The notes under the pieces were generated by a model. The model did no database searches and was not told where the DNA came from. It saw only the letters and a program-made list of their open reading frames with translations. Below are positions 46,677 to 59,771 of a stretch of DNA of 64,000 bases, one piece after another; positions within the stretch are counted from its first letter, which is position 1, and every line of letters starts with the position of its first letter. The stretch is from Cladorrhinum sp. PSN259 (lineage: Eukaryota; Ascomycota; Sordariomycetes; Sordariales; Podosporaceae). The position numbers and the translations under genes were made by a program. Location: assembly GCA_033725935.1 (NCBI GenBank), contig MU867080.1, forward strand, positions 186,001 to 250,000. Reading direction: 5' to 3'.

Positions 46677-49600
46677 TCATTGCTGTTCCTCGCCCTCCTC
46701 TTCCGGTCCCTCTGTCCCTGCTCCATTTGGTACCGTCACACCCGCCGCCGCCGCTGCTGCCGCGAACTCCTCGGCGCTCGGCGTGGGTGGTATATCCGCA
46801 CTTGGCCCATCCGGTCCACCCTCATCCCTGCTTGCATCACCATTACTCATACTAGACTGTGCTCTTTCGCGTCTTCGTCTTCTCATCTTCCTCTCTTCAT
46901 CTGCTGTCTGCCGTCTAGACCGCCGCATGCTCTCACGCTTTTCCAAATCGTCTCCATCGTCTGCCCCATCCCCGCCGCCCCGCATACCCTGTAACAAGAG
47001 TGCCGCGCGCTGCGCGACATCATCCTCTGCCTCACCTCCATCTTCTTTCGTGGGACTAAGAAGATCAGGCTGGCTGGACTTGGCATCCCCGGCGGAGGCT
47101 TCTGAAGCCGGACTCTTGAGAGTATCCAATCCAGACTCCGGACCAGAAATATCGTTGAAATCTGGAATTTTCTGGCCAGATGCAACGCGAACCTGATGCC
47201 GATCCTTTAGACGTGCTCTCCTTCGCCTGTCTCGTTGATCTCTGGCCTGAGGAGCAGCCGCCCGCAGCTTCTCGAGAAGGCTGTCCATTGCACCCGTGCT
47301 TGTCGGGCTGGCAGGCATGCCCTCGCTGGCTTGGATAGCCTTGAGCGTCGCGTTCTTGCGCTTCATAGACGCCTCATTCTTCTTACGTTGCTCTTCAAGC
47401 CTCTGATTCTTTTCATGTGACTTCTTCCACTCCGTAATGAACGCCGCAAGCTTGGCAAAGAAATCGCGACGAGCATTCTCATCCGTAGGATCTTCACCAT
47501 AAAAGGTCATAATGTCGTTATATGTGCGGATCATCTCTTCCAAGTAGACCTCCATTTGTTCTGCCTTGCGGCGGGCCTCCTTCATGCATCGCCCCACAAT
47601 CTGAGCCACACGATCCTGAGGATGGAATTTCTTGGGATCTGACAAGTTCCCACTATCCAAAGATCTTTGCACGCTGGTGACCGTGTCGACATACCTCTTG
47701 GCATCTTGCTGGAGTTGCTCAATATTGATCTTTTGGACAGCAATGACGCCAGAAATGTCGTTCGTAAAGTTCTCCCACTCGGGGTACTGGTTGCGTACAA
47801 TGCGCTCAACAAGGTCGGCCAATGTGGACTCGTTCTTATCGTCCTTGACCATGGCAAGTCTGGCAAGCGAAGATAGCTTGAAGCCGCGGGCTTGCTTGTT
47901 TGCGTCGTTCATGTAGTTGCCGATATCCAAAATAAGGCCGAGGACGTTCATCAAAGCAACCGAGTCCCGAAGCGACTCGGAAACACCAACAACCTGGCGC
48001 ATCTTCTCCGTGATTTCATCGTAGTCACTCTCATAGTTGCGTGTCAACAAAAGAGCACGCATCCTGCTCTTCCAGTAGTGATGCAATTCGTATGCTGTTT
48101 GCAAAAAGATCTGATCCTGCCTGGTAAGCTCATTTGGGTCTTGTTCGCGCGTTTCCTTGTCAGCACCCGGGCCTGTCCAATCCTTGCTATATGGTGCCAA
48201 CTGCTTGGCCGTGCTATCCGGAATGTTGCACATATCGTCCTTTTGCAGAAATTCCATGACCACGGGGTTGTCAAGAACGTCACTGTCGCAGTGAATGATC
48301 ATTTGAACAACCTTTTCAACAGAGTACTGTGAAAATTTGGCAAGAGCAATTTCTAGTAATTGTTAGTACAAATGCTTTCATAAGTCTTGAAACTAAAATG
48401 CACGTACCGTAAGCTTTTCGCAAGTCAGCAGATATGATTTGCTTCTTGTCATCCTTCTTGCCAGATCCTCCGCCAAGCTTCTTGATCTCTCTAGCCATGA
48501 AAAGTTTCTCGACCTCATCAAGAATACCCTTGCGACTAAGTTCAAGGTATTTCTCTTCTCTTTCCTCTGCGGAGGGTGTGTGCGCCGCCCAGTGGGTGGT
48601 AAGCGGAGAGTCAACCTTCTCCCAATGGAGAGCCTTGAGCTTCTTCTTAGGCCGAACAATTGACAAGCCGAGGGACGTTGATGCTGGTGCAATATCGTTG
48701 TTTCGAGACAAGAAGTGACCTGAACTCTGACCCGGCATTGGGGGTGGCGGAGGAGGAGGCATACCCGGAAACCCCCCGGCACCAGGCATGGGAGGCGGTG
48801 GTGGTGGTGGAGCACCAGGGAGCATGCCAGGCATAGGGGGTGGTGGCGGTGGGGGCGGTCCAGAAGACATCGGCGGCGGCGCACCGGGAAGCTTTCCGGG
48901 CATTGGAGGAGGCGGAGGAGGAGGAGGGCCGCCCGATACACCACCCACCGGAGGAGGAGCACCAGGGAGACGGCCAGGAAGAGGTGGAGGTGGAGGGGGT
49001 GGAGGAGGGGGAGGTCCACCTGTGACTGGTAACGGCGCCGCAGGAGTAGCATCTGTGACCTGGATCTTGGGAGGCTCGGTATCGCTGGGAGTAATTGGTG
49101 TTTGCGCCTCAAGGCTTGGGTGAGAGGGACCAGTGGTGATACCATCATCCCCTTCCTCGGAGTCACTGCCATCAAACTTCTTGACCTTGCCTTGAAGCTC
49201 GTTGAACATACCAGCAGCTTTCTTGGGATCCAGGACTGGCCTTTTGAATTCAACCAGCCGCGGCTTGTCGTAAATGATCGCCTCTTCATCCTCGGCGCCA
49301 TCGTCACTTTCATCCACAACTGTCTCTGCTCGCTCACGCCGGGGACCCAGAGGTTTCCTGGGTATCCGGGTCGATCGGTGAATACTTCCAAGTATGCTGT
49401 TGGTGAAGTCCTTGGGCGGTGCTGCACCCTCGACTGTGCCAGACTCACCAAATCCGTCCATCTCTTCACGCAAGGCGCGCAACTTGTCTGATGGACCAAG
49501 AGCATCACCCCAAACTCTGCCCTCCAACTTATATATGGTCTTTTGCCGTTCGATTTGCATCTGGAGGCGGCCCATGAGCTTCTCTCTGTCCAGAATACCT

Positions 49601-52080
49601 TGCATACGAGCTGCATCCTCATCACCCAGCTTGTTGCCTTTAGCAGCGTTGGAAGCTGCTACGTCCTGGGCGTCGCGAAGCATCAGGTACAGTTCGCGCG
49701 TTTCCAGTTCGTAACGCTGTGCTTCTTTGGCTCGGAGAGTCTGTAGATTCTCCATCTCAGACTTGAGCCCCTCGGCTTGTCGCCTCTGAGCATCTATAAA
49801 CCTTGCCTGCTCATCAAGCTGCTTCTGGAGCTTGGCAACCAGTCCATCCGCGCCCATTGCTATCCTTGCCCTGAGCTCATCTCTTTCTGCTATGGCAGCC
49901 TCTGCTATCCTGCGAGTATCGGCCGCCTCCTCGAAGGCCTGACGAGCCTCCGAGTCAGTGTGAAGTTTGTCGAGAAGACTTTGAACGGTGAAATTCAGAC
50001 TCTTCTTGAAATCCATGTCCGGTAAGCGCCGATCCATGGCCACATAGCTGAGCATGGCGTCCACCAGCTGGAACATACGTAGGCGTTCTTCAGCATCATT
50101 ATCCCTAATCAGGAGTAGGTGCTGCAGCGCAGAGATGAAGTAGTCTTGGGTCTTGCTTCCCTGCAGCCGCTGTTGGATGGCATCTACAATCTGAACAGGG
50201 TCATTCAGATCCCTGACTTCGCCTTCGACACTATCCTTGATGCTGCTGTTCTCCCGCTCGAGCATATCCTCATAGTCAATAGCTTCATTGGTTCGGAACC
50301 GCTCAATTTGCTTGTCGATCAGGTCGTATTGGAATGACTCCATCTTGTTCAACACGCGCTTGATGCCACATGCTGTAAACTGGGCGCGAATGTGCACGCG
50401 CATCTGGAGGTCCTTCTCAGGGGCATCGATCAACATGTTGATGAAGATGAGCGTTGCGACGGCATATTCCATCAAAAGGTTCTCCATGCCGATACCACCA
50501 CTTCGTACTTCCTCGCTTGCACCCACAAGACTGCCCATCTTTCCCCGTCCGTCGACCGTTACTTCAACAAGGCGCATCCAAGAGTCGAAGCGCCCATTTT
50601 CTCCTTGCTGATTCTTGACAACATCCATAGCCTCAATGACCTTGAGCTGCCCCTTTCCGTCGGCCCAATGGCACAGGAATGTTAAGACTTCGCTCACAAG
50701 CTTCCTGGTCGACAAGCGAGGAGAGATGAGTGAAATGACCAAGGCCACAAGGACCTGTTGGTGAGCCAGGGCATCTTCGGCGCCGAACTTATTGTTCATC
50801 AGGGCCTTGAGACATTTAACAATAGCAGACTCCTTATCGAGGTTCTTGTCACCCGATTTTCCTGTCTCTGGTGCTTGGGGGCCCATGTTCGTCCTGCGGT
50901 TAATTTTCATGAGGACATTCGTCAAGGCTACTTGACCTTGGCACTCAATAAATCGCTTCACCCAGCCTATCTGCTGTGTCCGCAAGTTGACCTCTAGACT
51001 TCCAAATCCTTTGGAATCGAGGGCATTCTCCATAATTTTGCGTACATACCATTCAGGGCTGCCCTCTTCGTCTGGAAGCTGCGTGAGATCGACATTGCTG
51101 TACTGACCTGTTCTAGCGGTCTGCCTGCGTTTTTGCTCGCCTTGCCACTCAGCGAGCCGGTCCTGGTAAATAAGTGTCCACTTCTTGTCGGAAGGGTATG
51201 CCACCATTTGGCGTTTGGCCTGGTCCGGGAGATTGTGCCATCCGCGCTTCTGCATCAAGGCGAGGAACATCTGCTCGATGATTGAGTCGTCCGTCGGTTT
51301 TGGAAACTGGAACCCTTCGCTGGTCTGGTATCCGGAGGGGAATTTAGTGACCCGGTTGTCTCTAGGAGAGTGTGGTGAAAGAAACGAAGACTGTGACGAA
51401 GCACTGGGTAATCCTATCCTGGATGAGCGGGGGTTCGAGGCGGCCTGGACTGGTTCATAGTAGGATTCCCTATTACCTGACATGATGCTCGAGTTGTCGG
51501 CAGAGCTACGGGTTCCAGTTGGCATGTATGAGTTGTACCTGGAGGAACCTGGAGGAAGGGCGCTTTCCCGCGGAGGTCCCCATTGTTGAAACTGGGCTTG
51601 GCGACCAGTGGAAGCCATTGTGATATTGGACATGTTAGGGGAGCTATGGGCTGGCGCGCGCGGTGTGGAAAGGTTCGGGCTAGAGGCATAGTGAGGAACA
51701 TCAGAAGGAGAGTATTGGCTGCTCAGGTGATGAGAGGTTTGGTCTCTTCGGATGGGCATCTGGTCAGCTCTGGGCAAGTAATCGAGTGTAACCGGCGAGC
51801 GCCGGTCGGGGGCAAGAGCATCGTACGGAATAGTCGTCATGACTCCGGGCATTGTGGTTATGCCCGAGTCGGCCGAGCTTGGCCGATCAAGTGATATTAC
51901 TGAGGATTCTCGTTGGTGTCTCGAGCTTCTCGAGTGTATAGAGCTGGTGCCGTCGTTGTCCGCGGCCAGATACTGGCCGTCAGTGGCCGTACTTCGCTTG
52001 TCGGGCTTGTTTTTGGATCGATGAAAGAAAGACGAGGCCTTTCCGCTAGAGGAGGCTCTCGACTTGTCGTTGGACGACAT
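46677..52080 (-). CDS. sepA: Formin, SepA/Bni1 orthologue
   Basis: Two exons (52080-48408, 48352-46677) give 1782 residues. Order: Ser-rich N-terminus (1-260), GBD/FH3 Rho-binding and armadillo region (about 265-650; SIIEQMFLALMQKRGWHNLP), coiled coil (about 700-880), FH1 (about 1020-1115) with many poly-Pro runs for profilin-actin, and FH2 (about 1145-1550; KALHWEKVDSPLTTHWA, GNYMNDANKQARGFKLSSL). The C-terminal tail is charged, with a DAD-like basic cluster (RRRRARLKDRHQVRV). The 55-nt intron joins RKAY to EIALAKFSQYS inside FH2. The frame can be opened nine codons earlier only at a TTG, so ATG 52080 was chosen. It nucleates unbranched actin at hyphal tips and septa under Rho GTPases. Confidence 0.95.
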
Positions 52081-54401
52081 GGCGTCGTCGGGATATCCGT
52101 GAAACAACGGCGTCTCTGCTTCCAGAGTTTTGTTTCTTGACGAAGCCGGCAGAAAGCAACCGAACGTTTAATCAATGCTTCTGGATTAGTGGGCCAGGGC
52201 CGGCGGGGGAGACAGTGGCAGCGGGAGTGGGATATTGTCGTCAATGGACTCAGGGTGTCTCAGACCCAGGGCGCATCGCATCATGTTCTTATGGGAGCGG
52301 CAGGGGGAGTTGTATGCGTATGCCGCGATCGCAGGGCCGGGGTGGGTGTTGTGGGAGTTGGCTTTCTGCATTAAAGCGGGATGTTTTAGCATCAGATCCA
52401 GACGGGGACAAAGGCTTGTTAACAGCTAATACTGCGCAGGACACCCTGGACATACAGGCTACAAGACTCGGGCTCCTGGACACGCGATCGACGCCGGGGA
52501 TAGACTGGCGATGCCCGGATGGCTGTCTTCAATCGCTTCTGCGAGTGTGTGTGTATGTGTCCACGGGTCGGGGTGATTTCAGGCGAGTAAAATCAGAATC
52601 GCCAACGAACTGAGAGAATGTGGTTTCTGACCCTTGGGGGGTTGTAGTGTGTAGGTACGGAATAGCGCGGGCTTGGCTGTTAGCGGCGCACTGTGCCAGT
52701 GTTGCAATGTTGGGCTGAAAGAGCAGCACTCGGTTTGTTTCAACTCGAGGGGGTTATAATTAAGGTAGAGAATGATTGATGAAAGACGGGCGAAACACCG
52801 CCGGGATGTTTCCAGATTGTCCACTTGAAGCCTCGATCGGCGGATGGGTTGAGATTCCAAAATGAATGCGATGCTGTCACCCTGGTGACACACTCGCGGA
52901 GTTCGCAACAAATGTAGAATCTCAGAATCTATAAGAAATTGGAGACGGGAACACAGTTCGACAAAGGGGTTCCGCAGTCTGAAACAGGCGTAGCTTGGGG
53001 ATCAGGGCCCCTGCGCGATGCTAAGCACCTACCTAAGGTTGCCCACAACATGGAGACAAGGGACAGGGGCAGATGATGGCTCGTGCCCCTCCTCTGTCTT
53101 CAGGTGCTCGAGCCCCAACCCACTCTGGACCTGCCCCTCGTCTTCCACCCCTCCTTCATCACCATGCATGCAAGCAATGTACAATGTGTCCTGCATTGAG
53201 TTCTGTCAAATTTCACCTTTCATATGGTAGCAGCGCCTTTTATCTGGGTTGCGATGAGCAAAACACAAAAGTATTGATCCAACAGCGTCTTAACTTCGTA
53301 GCATCTTGACAGGTGTTGCCCCGCCTGCTCAGTTCTGGTAATCTCCTTGGTCTCCGCCAATTGTATTCCGTGATCGTTCTGGTAAGAGATGTCCATATGG
53401 AGCTTATTTCCAATAAACCTATATATTGAGCACAGGTACCCCTATTTGATGGATATTTGTCGGAGACTTGAGTTTTGTTCTTCAAGTTGTTTGGGTGACC
53501 GGCGTCGCTTGTGGCCATTTGCTTCGCGCTCGTGCTGTGGGACAGCAGCCAATCATTTGCATCTCTGTCCCATCGATGGCTAATGGTGTGCATGGCCAGT
53601 CGGCTGTCGGACCGGTCACGATTCCGCAAGGATAGCCATCGCTTGCCATCACCTCGACCGTTTCCATGTGATTGTAGTTTTCTCAGCTCTAATCACCACC
53701 AATATTTGTACGGCCTGTACCACCCAAGTTCCCCACTGGGGGTTATACAAAAACTCTTTTTACGAGCCACCAGACTAGTTTGATAATCTAGAGAGTGCGA
53801 CTGCTCCGTTCCTATATTTAGGAACCACCTGAAAAAGGCGTGTTGGTAGGTACCTTGCTCCTGTCACCCGTGCTGATTCCAGTACAGCTTCAAATGGATC
53901 CATCCTGGTCTGGTAGATATGTTTAGCCGGTGTCCATTCTGAACCAGGACATCTTGATATTGAAAGCCAGTCTTCAACAACCGCCGAGTTTGAAAACCAA
54001 ACGCAAGATTTTATGATATTTCAACACAACGGAATTCTAGAAACATGTTCATGGATCAAACTCGATGCTTGTTCCCGAGCTCCCGAGTTGGCTTGCTGGC
54101 TAGACCAAGCGCCGCTGACGGGTAGGGTCCACAGTGGATTGAGTTTGGATTGCGGGATGCCAATATGACCCACCTGCCGGTCACTCGTCATTCTGCGCCA
54201 AGCAGTGGTCGCAGCTCCTTTCTAAGAATCCCATCCAGGTTGACCTGCAACGCGCCAGGCTGGAAAGCTGCGTGTTTCCCAACTCAGTTGCATCCGATCC
54301 TGTGCGCTCATATGCGGATTGATTGCTTTCTTGGGAGATTTGTAGTCCCATTGTCAGTCTAACTAATTATTTGAATTCTTTCTCCAATTCCCACCTCAGC
54401 C
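52081..54401. other. Divergent intergenic region, 2.3 kb
   Basis: No supportable gene. It separates the divergent formin and small membrane-protein genes. The frames on the plus strand at 52137-52613 and 53511-53783 have no domain features. Confidence 0.45.
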
Positions 54402-54968
54402 ATGGGTAACACAGTTTCTGTCGTCAAGGTGGGTGATGAGTCCCCTTCCATCAATGATACGGTAACTTCCCACTGTCGAATTCTTCTCTAACATGGCCCT
54501 TGTAGACGCTTTTTATTCCTGCCATCATCTCACTCATTATCTTTGTAATATCGACGTTTATCATCGTTCCGCTATGGCGTAAATACCGGACGCGTTACAG
54601 CCAATACCTTCCGTTAGACACGATTTCGAACCAGACCATGTCGCTTAGGGCGAGATTCCAGAGCGCCATAACAAATTTTATGATTTCGTCAACGCGGGCT
54701 AGGATATCGGATCGTCTTGTCGTGGCCGAACGCAGCTCTTTTGATTCAGAAGATGGAGAGGAACTTGGCGAGGTGGACGACTCGACTGCTGGGAGGAGAA
54801 CGAATGACGATGGGATTGATAGCACTAGGAGGCTGAGCAGGGAGTGAGTTCTGACAAGCACCTAGACTAGCCGGTTCTCGACATCTTTTTCTAACTTTCG
54901 GCAGTTTGGAACAGGGCTTTATTGACGACAGTGACGAAGAACCCGAGATGACTGGAAGAGGGCGGTAG
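54402..54968 (+). CDS. Small single-pass membrane protein with myristoylation-like N-terminus
   Basis: Three exons (54402-54428, 54506-54843, 54905-54968) give 142 residues. The first exon is only 27 nt (MGNTVSVVK). Gly2 and Ser6 fit the N-myristoylation consensus (MGxxxS). A single hydrophobic helix follows (about 10-32: FIPAIISLIIFVISTFIIVP). Next are a basic patch (WRKYRTRY), a helical segment and an acidic Ser-rich C-terminal half (ERSSFDSEDGEELGEVDDS) ending DDSDEEPEMTGRGR. Introns are 77 and 61 nt with clean phases. I do not recognise a family. Topology suggests a membrane-anchored adaptor with a cytosolic acidic tail. The gene is too fragmented to be seen as one open frame, and the splice model is inferred. 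Confidence 0.7.
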
Positions 54969-55939
54969 TACTCCATGGACAACTGCAGAAATATAATACG
55001 ACGTTTGGGCACAACATCGCTTCAACAGACAGTGTCAGGGCATAGATACTGGTTTCAGTGAGACCACTCTCCCACCACATCTGCGAAGCAAGTCTTCAAA
55101 ATCAAACACCGGATCTGGTCGGCCGATCGGTCTTGTTAGGCTCATCAAAAGCCCCGGCCCGAACCAGCCTGCAGCACACGTGGGACCCCGGATTGCCAAC
55201 ATTGGATCCAGTGCCGTGGGTCCATGCCAGGGCCTGACAGAAAAGCGACGACAGACTTCAATTTAAAAACAGCCGTTGGCCCTAGGAAGTGCAACTGCTG
55301 TTGAGGATGGTAACGCTTCTTAATGACAGACATTGTGCACCAACAAGCAGGCGGTTTGGAATGTGAAGTGGAAACTGATGTGTTGGAGAACCTACCACAT
55401 CAAGCTTCCTCACATTGGTAGCTAAAGCACATTGATCCAACCCAAGTGCTCGATCTACATATTCAAGAGTATTCTCGTCATCTGTGAAACAGCACTGCTT
55501 TTATCTCGGACGGTGTCCACCGGAATGTATATACCTACTTCTGTAATTTTACATAGATACGGGGTGTAGTGGCAATATCCCTGCACGCCCAGAAAAATCA
55601 CTGGCAGATTTCCGCCTATAAGCATGCGGGGTCCTGCAACGCTCTACGTAGGAACAACTTTCGCTCCCCTTCCAGGCAGCTCCTTGATGCCGATTTGCGC
55701 ATTCATCAACAGATCTCTAGGACGAAGACGTCTTTTATTTTGATACTTGTTTCAACAAGCCCGCCACTCCCCCCACAACGTGTTCCCTATATCGCCTTTC
55801 TCTGTTCTCACTGCGCAGCAAAACTTGTTGCAACCCCGCATCGCACTCCCTTCCGTCCCTCTTCGAGATTGTCATCAATTTTGTTCGTACGCATAACCTC
55901 GGTGCCCGAGATCAAACGGAACTCAGCCAGTAATAAGCG
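54969..55939. other. Upstream region of the PPT1 gene
   Basis: 970 bp with no supportable gene. The proximal part is pyrimidine-rich and likely promoter and leader. Confidence 0.45.
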
Positions 55940-57555
55940 ATGGCGACACGCCAAGAGCAGGCTGTTGCCCTCAAAAACAAGGGCAACCAGGCCTTTGCTG
56001 CCCATGACTGGGAGACTGCCATCAAGTTTTACTCGGAGGCCATTGAGCTAGACGATCAAGAGCCTACATTTTGGTCAAACAGAGCCCAGGTGCGTCCGCC
56101 TTGCCTATCGCGCCTCAAGTTGGCCGCGCTACTAACCCGCTTTCAATATGCAGGCTTATATAAAGACAGAAGCATATGGTTATGCGATCAGAGACGCCAC
56201 AAAAGCCGTCGAACTCAATCCAGGATTCGTCAAGGCTTACTACCGCCGAGCAACTGCTTCAGCAGCCATCCTCAAACCCAAGGACGCCGTCAGGGATTTC
56301 AAAACCTGCGTTAAGATCGACCCATCCAATAAAGATGCCAAGCTCAAGCTCGTTGAGTGTGAGAAGGTTGTCAGACAACTCGCCTTCTTCGCAGCCATCG
56401 AAGTCGGAGACGAGCCATCAGCTGCCGAAGGTCTCGATGTGGACTCAATACATGTTGAAGACGACTACGATGGTGTTCGGTTAGGGAAGGAAATGACACA
56501 GGAGTTCATTGATGACATGACGGAGAGGTTCAAGAACGGCAAGAAAATACACAAGAAATATGTCTACCAAATCATCATCGCAGTCAGGAAGATTGTGTAT
56601 GACGAGCCAACAATGGTTGAGGTTGACATCCCTGAGAACGTGCAGCTTACGGTCTGCGGTGACACTCACGGTAAGTTGACATGCGTGTCTAACTTTGTTT
56701 CTAAACTCAGCACTGACATTTCGGTTACAGGGCAATACTTTGACCTAATGGAGCTTTTCAGGTTAAACGGAACACCGAATGACAAGCACTGGTATCTCTT
56801 CAACGGAGATTTCGTAGACAGAGGAAACTGGTCCACCGAGATCGCTCTGCTCCTCTACGCCAACAAGTGGTTAAGGCCCAAAAAATTTTTCATCAACCGT
56901 GGCAATCACGAGACGGATGATATGAACAGGGCATACGGCTTTGAGGGAGAGTGCAAGGCCAAGTACAATGAAAGAATCTTCAAGTTGTTCTCGGAGAGTT
57001 TCTCGGCCCTTCCTCTGGCAACCTTGATTGGCTCAAAATTCTTCGTCTTGCACGGAGGTCTGTTCTCTGACGACAACGTCACGCTTGATGATATCAGAAA
57101 ACTCGACAGGCACAAGCAACGCCAGCCCGGCCAGGCTGGTCTCATGATGGAGATGCTTTGGACGGACCCTCAGAAGGAACCCGGCCGTGGCCCCAGCAAG
57201 CGCGGCGTTGGCATGCAGTTCGGTCCTGATATCACCAAGAAGTTCTGCGATAAGAACGGTCTCGAGGCGGTCATCCGCAGCCACGAGGTTAGAATGGAAG
57301 GTTACGAGGAGGAACACGACGGAAAGTGCATTACCGGTATGTTTTTTTGTATTCTGCAGTGATAATTTTCAGACACTGATGGTTCGTTTAGTATTCTCTG
57401 CGCCCAAATACTGCGACATGACGGACAACAAGGGAGCTTACATCAACATTGGGCCGGATTACAAGCTCAAGTTCTCCAAGTTTGACGCTGTCCCACATCC
57501 GAACATGAAGCCGATGGCGTATGCCCAAAACTCTGTTATGTCATCCCTGATGTAG
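55940..57555 (+). CDS. PPT1: Serine/threonine protein phosphatase PP5 (Ppt1)
   Basis: Four exons (55940-56089, 56154-56670, 56731-57336, 57392-57555) give 478 residues, the usual length. Three TPR repeats (about 6-110; ALKNKGNQAFAAHDWETAIK) bind the C-terminus of Hsp90. The phosphatase domain follows with metal and catalytic motifs GDTHGQ, GDFVDRG, GNHETDDMNR, HGGLFSDD, SHEVRMEGY and APKYCD. The second intron splits the first G of GDTHGQ, and the third sits just before VFSAPKYCD. All joins keep the conserved core, so the gene is intact. PP5 dephosphorylates Hsp90 co-chaperones and is activated by lipid or Hsp90 binding. Confidence 0.97.
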
Positions 57556-57746
57556 GGTAACCTTTCGGGGTAACAAAAAGGTGGAGGAATACGCATCCCT
57601 GACTCCCATAGATTCCTAAATAAGCCTGCGATCGTTCAAGGACAAGCGGGATGCAATCGAATTAACCTCAAAAGATGAAAGAAAAAAACCTTTATGTAAA
57701 ACCCAAATTGCTACTTCTTCATATAATCAGTTGCTCGTCATAAATA

Positions 57747-58220
57747 TTATGACTTCCACACATCCCACTCTTGTTCTTCCCCATCACCGCCTCCTACTGC
57801 TCCTCGCCCTAATAAACTACCCAAAAAGTCACCACAAGCGTTAATCTGTAATAAAAGTGTCGTCCTGCCCTGGGTAATGCCGGGAAATGCAGTAATAGCA
57901 GCAACGAATGCGCCCAGATCCTGCCGGGGTATGCGGACCCAGGCTGATTTGGGTGAAACTTTGAGCACGTCGATTTGGATTGCAACACCTGTCTCGCCTA
58001 GGAACTGACGGAGGGCGCTGGTGAGGTATGAACGGAGTTGGAGGTTGTCCAGTGGGATGGTGGTATGGGCTGTAGAGGGCGATGTTGATGATGGTAATGA
58101 CGGGGTTGAGAGGTGGATGTAGGAGAATGGTGGAGAGGAGATTGTGAGCTGGGTGAGCGTTTGTGGTTTTTTGAGCTGTGGTATGGTGCGTGTGTCGAGG
58201 TCCATTGCGTCCGTTGACAT
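57747..58220 (-). CDS. POP8: RNase P/MRP subunit, Pop8-like
   Basis: A single exon of 157 residues. The Pop8-like domain spans about residues 18-130: LTISSPPFSYIHL, then LQLRSYLTSALRQFLGETGV, IDVLKVSPKSAWVRIPRQDL and GAFVAAITAF. The pattern (SYIHL strand, LRxYLxxAL helix, LKV...AWVRI strands) fits the small alpha/beta subunit of RNase P and RNase MRP, which process tRNA 5' ends and pre-rRNA. Its stop is 191 bp from the convergent PPT1 stop. The start at 58220 is an ATG near the consensus length. Sequence identity in this family is low, so the call rests on pattern and length. Confidence 0.78.
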   Translation of the reverse strand: MSTDAMDLDTRTIPQLKKPQTLTQLTISSPPFSYIHLSTPSLPSSTSPSTAHTTIPLDNLQLRSYLTSALRQFLGETGVAIQIDVLKVSPKSAWVRIPRQDLGAFVAAITAFPGITQGRTTLLLQINACGDFLGSLLGRGAVGGGDGEEQEWDVWKS

Positions 58221-58884
58221 GATGAGGTCAGCACGTGGGTGAGAAAATGGGCGAGTCTTGTTTCAGATTGTGCGCTTCAAAATTGAGTTACATGAGGCGT
58301 GTCGATTGATTTTGGCAAACGGTTATAGATTGTGATGTAAAAGAGAATGAGGGTGCAAGTGACTTGTGTGCAAAAATCGGCCTTATTTAGGTGGTGGTTA
58401 ATGATGCTTGAAACTTTGAGACGAGATGAAGGTTATAAATATTGAAATATCGGGGTTTCAGTCAATAATCATTGTTTACCACCGGTAATTCTCAACCCCA
58501 CTGACAGATATGCATGGCTGATCGACCCACTCAGATTACAACGTCTTGACAACTGGTGGGGCACACTCCGCTCGGGTCACCCCTTCCACCAGCAAACCAA
58601 CCTAAGCATCATTCCAAGGAAGTTGGGCGGGAGCTGCTGCACCCAACCAAGATGGGACTGGACGATTTCACTTACATGCATCATTCGAGAAAGTTGATTT
58701 GAGATGTCACCTCGAAGCCAAGAATACTGTCTCCAACACTGGCTCTGAGTTCAAAGTATTATGTGCAACACATCACACCCATGCACCTGTCCTCATAGTT
58801 TATGCCACCCTTCAAGTTCCTCCTCATGTGCCTCGCGCGTTTTTTCATAGCTCCCCAAAGTCTCATCACTCTTCGAATGTAGAC
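58221..58884. other. Divergent promoter region
   Basis: 660 bp shared by the Pop8-like gene (minus) and the membrane-protein gene (plus). An in-frame extension of the latter has no ATG upstream of 58885. No motif stood out. Confidence 0.45.
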
Positions 58885-59771
58885 ATGGACTCTGTGCCTT
58901 TACCCCCAGGGCCAGTTCCTATCACTGGCTCACCACCAGCAGCAGTTGCCGAAACCACCACCATCCAAAGTTTCATCGTCCTCTTCTACACAATACAATC
59001 CATTATCTGGACCATCACCATTGGGCCCTTTCTCTGGGGTATCCGAACCTCATACTCACTCACGTCATACATCTTGTCGCCATTCTTAAGTATATTCTTG
59101 TATCTCTTCTTATGGGTAACCTGGCCCTTCGCAATCCTGATAGATATCTACAACGTCTTTGAGGTAACCTCCTCCATTGCCCCTCTTAACAACCACCCTT
59201 GACTAACATACTTCACAGCCACTAGCAATCTTTGTAAACACCCCTTTGGTCCCCCTACCCATATTTCTAGTTCTAACCCTTCCCACAGTTCAGCAACGCC
59301 CTTATAATAGGCCTTATAGCAGGCGCAGCTATAGCCATAGCAGCAGCGTCCCTCACCTTTTTCCTGGGCTTCATCATTCCCCAGGATCCACCAAACTATA
59401 TTCCCGAATCAGATCTGCTCAGACAACAAGCGATCAAGATCAAAAAGGAACGCTCATCATCATCACCCCGTATTCGTCATACACACAGTGGTGGTAGCAG
59501 CGATGACCTCTCCTCCTTCGACTCAGACGACGACCCCTGGACTTCTTCCTATCTACAACGCCAACAAGGTATTGCTGGGAAAGGAGGAGCAGGAGGAGCA
59601 GGAAGAGGAGGAGTGAGACCGTCAACAACGAAATTATTACTTGCTCCCGGCAAGAAGAAGCAGCAAAAGGTTATTGTGGGTCTGTTGAATGAGACTATCC
59701 ACGAGGAGGAGTCTACTAATTCTGATGGGGAAGGAGGAGGAGGAAGTGAGGGTGCTGCTTTTGAACTTTGA
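58885..59771 (+). CDS. Multi-pass membrane protein with a 15-nt microexon
   Basis: Three exons (58885-59163, 59219-59233, 59289-59771) give 258 residues. The middle exon is 15 nt (PLAIF), flanked by two introns of exactly 55 nt, each with a CTAAC branch site and a good acceptor (CTTCACAG, TTCCCACAG). All junctions are phase 0. Hydrophobic helices lie at about 25-52 (IQSFIVLFYTIQSIIWTITI), 60-90 (PFLSIFLYLFLWVTWPFAIL) and 98-125 (LIIGLIAGAAIAIAAASLTF). The C-terminal half is cytosol-like: basic, Ser-rich, then acidic and Gly-rich (SSFDSDDDPW, GEGGGGSEGAAFEL). I do not recognise the family. Reading through the first intron gives a truncated product ending NNHP, so the spliced model is strongly preferred. 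Confidence 0.75.

Noticed and set aside
48393..49625. 410-codon frame inside the formin gene
   Set aside because: Out-of-frame shadow of the Pro-rich FH1 region.
52081..52107. Nine-codon longer formin N-terminus
   Set aside because: It would start at TTG; the ATG at 52080 gives the expected formin start.
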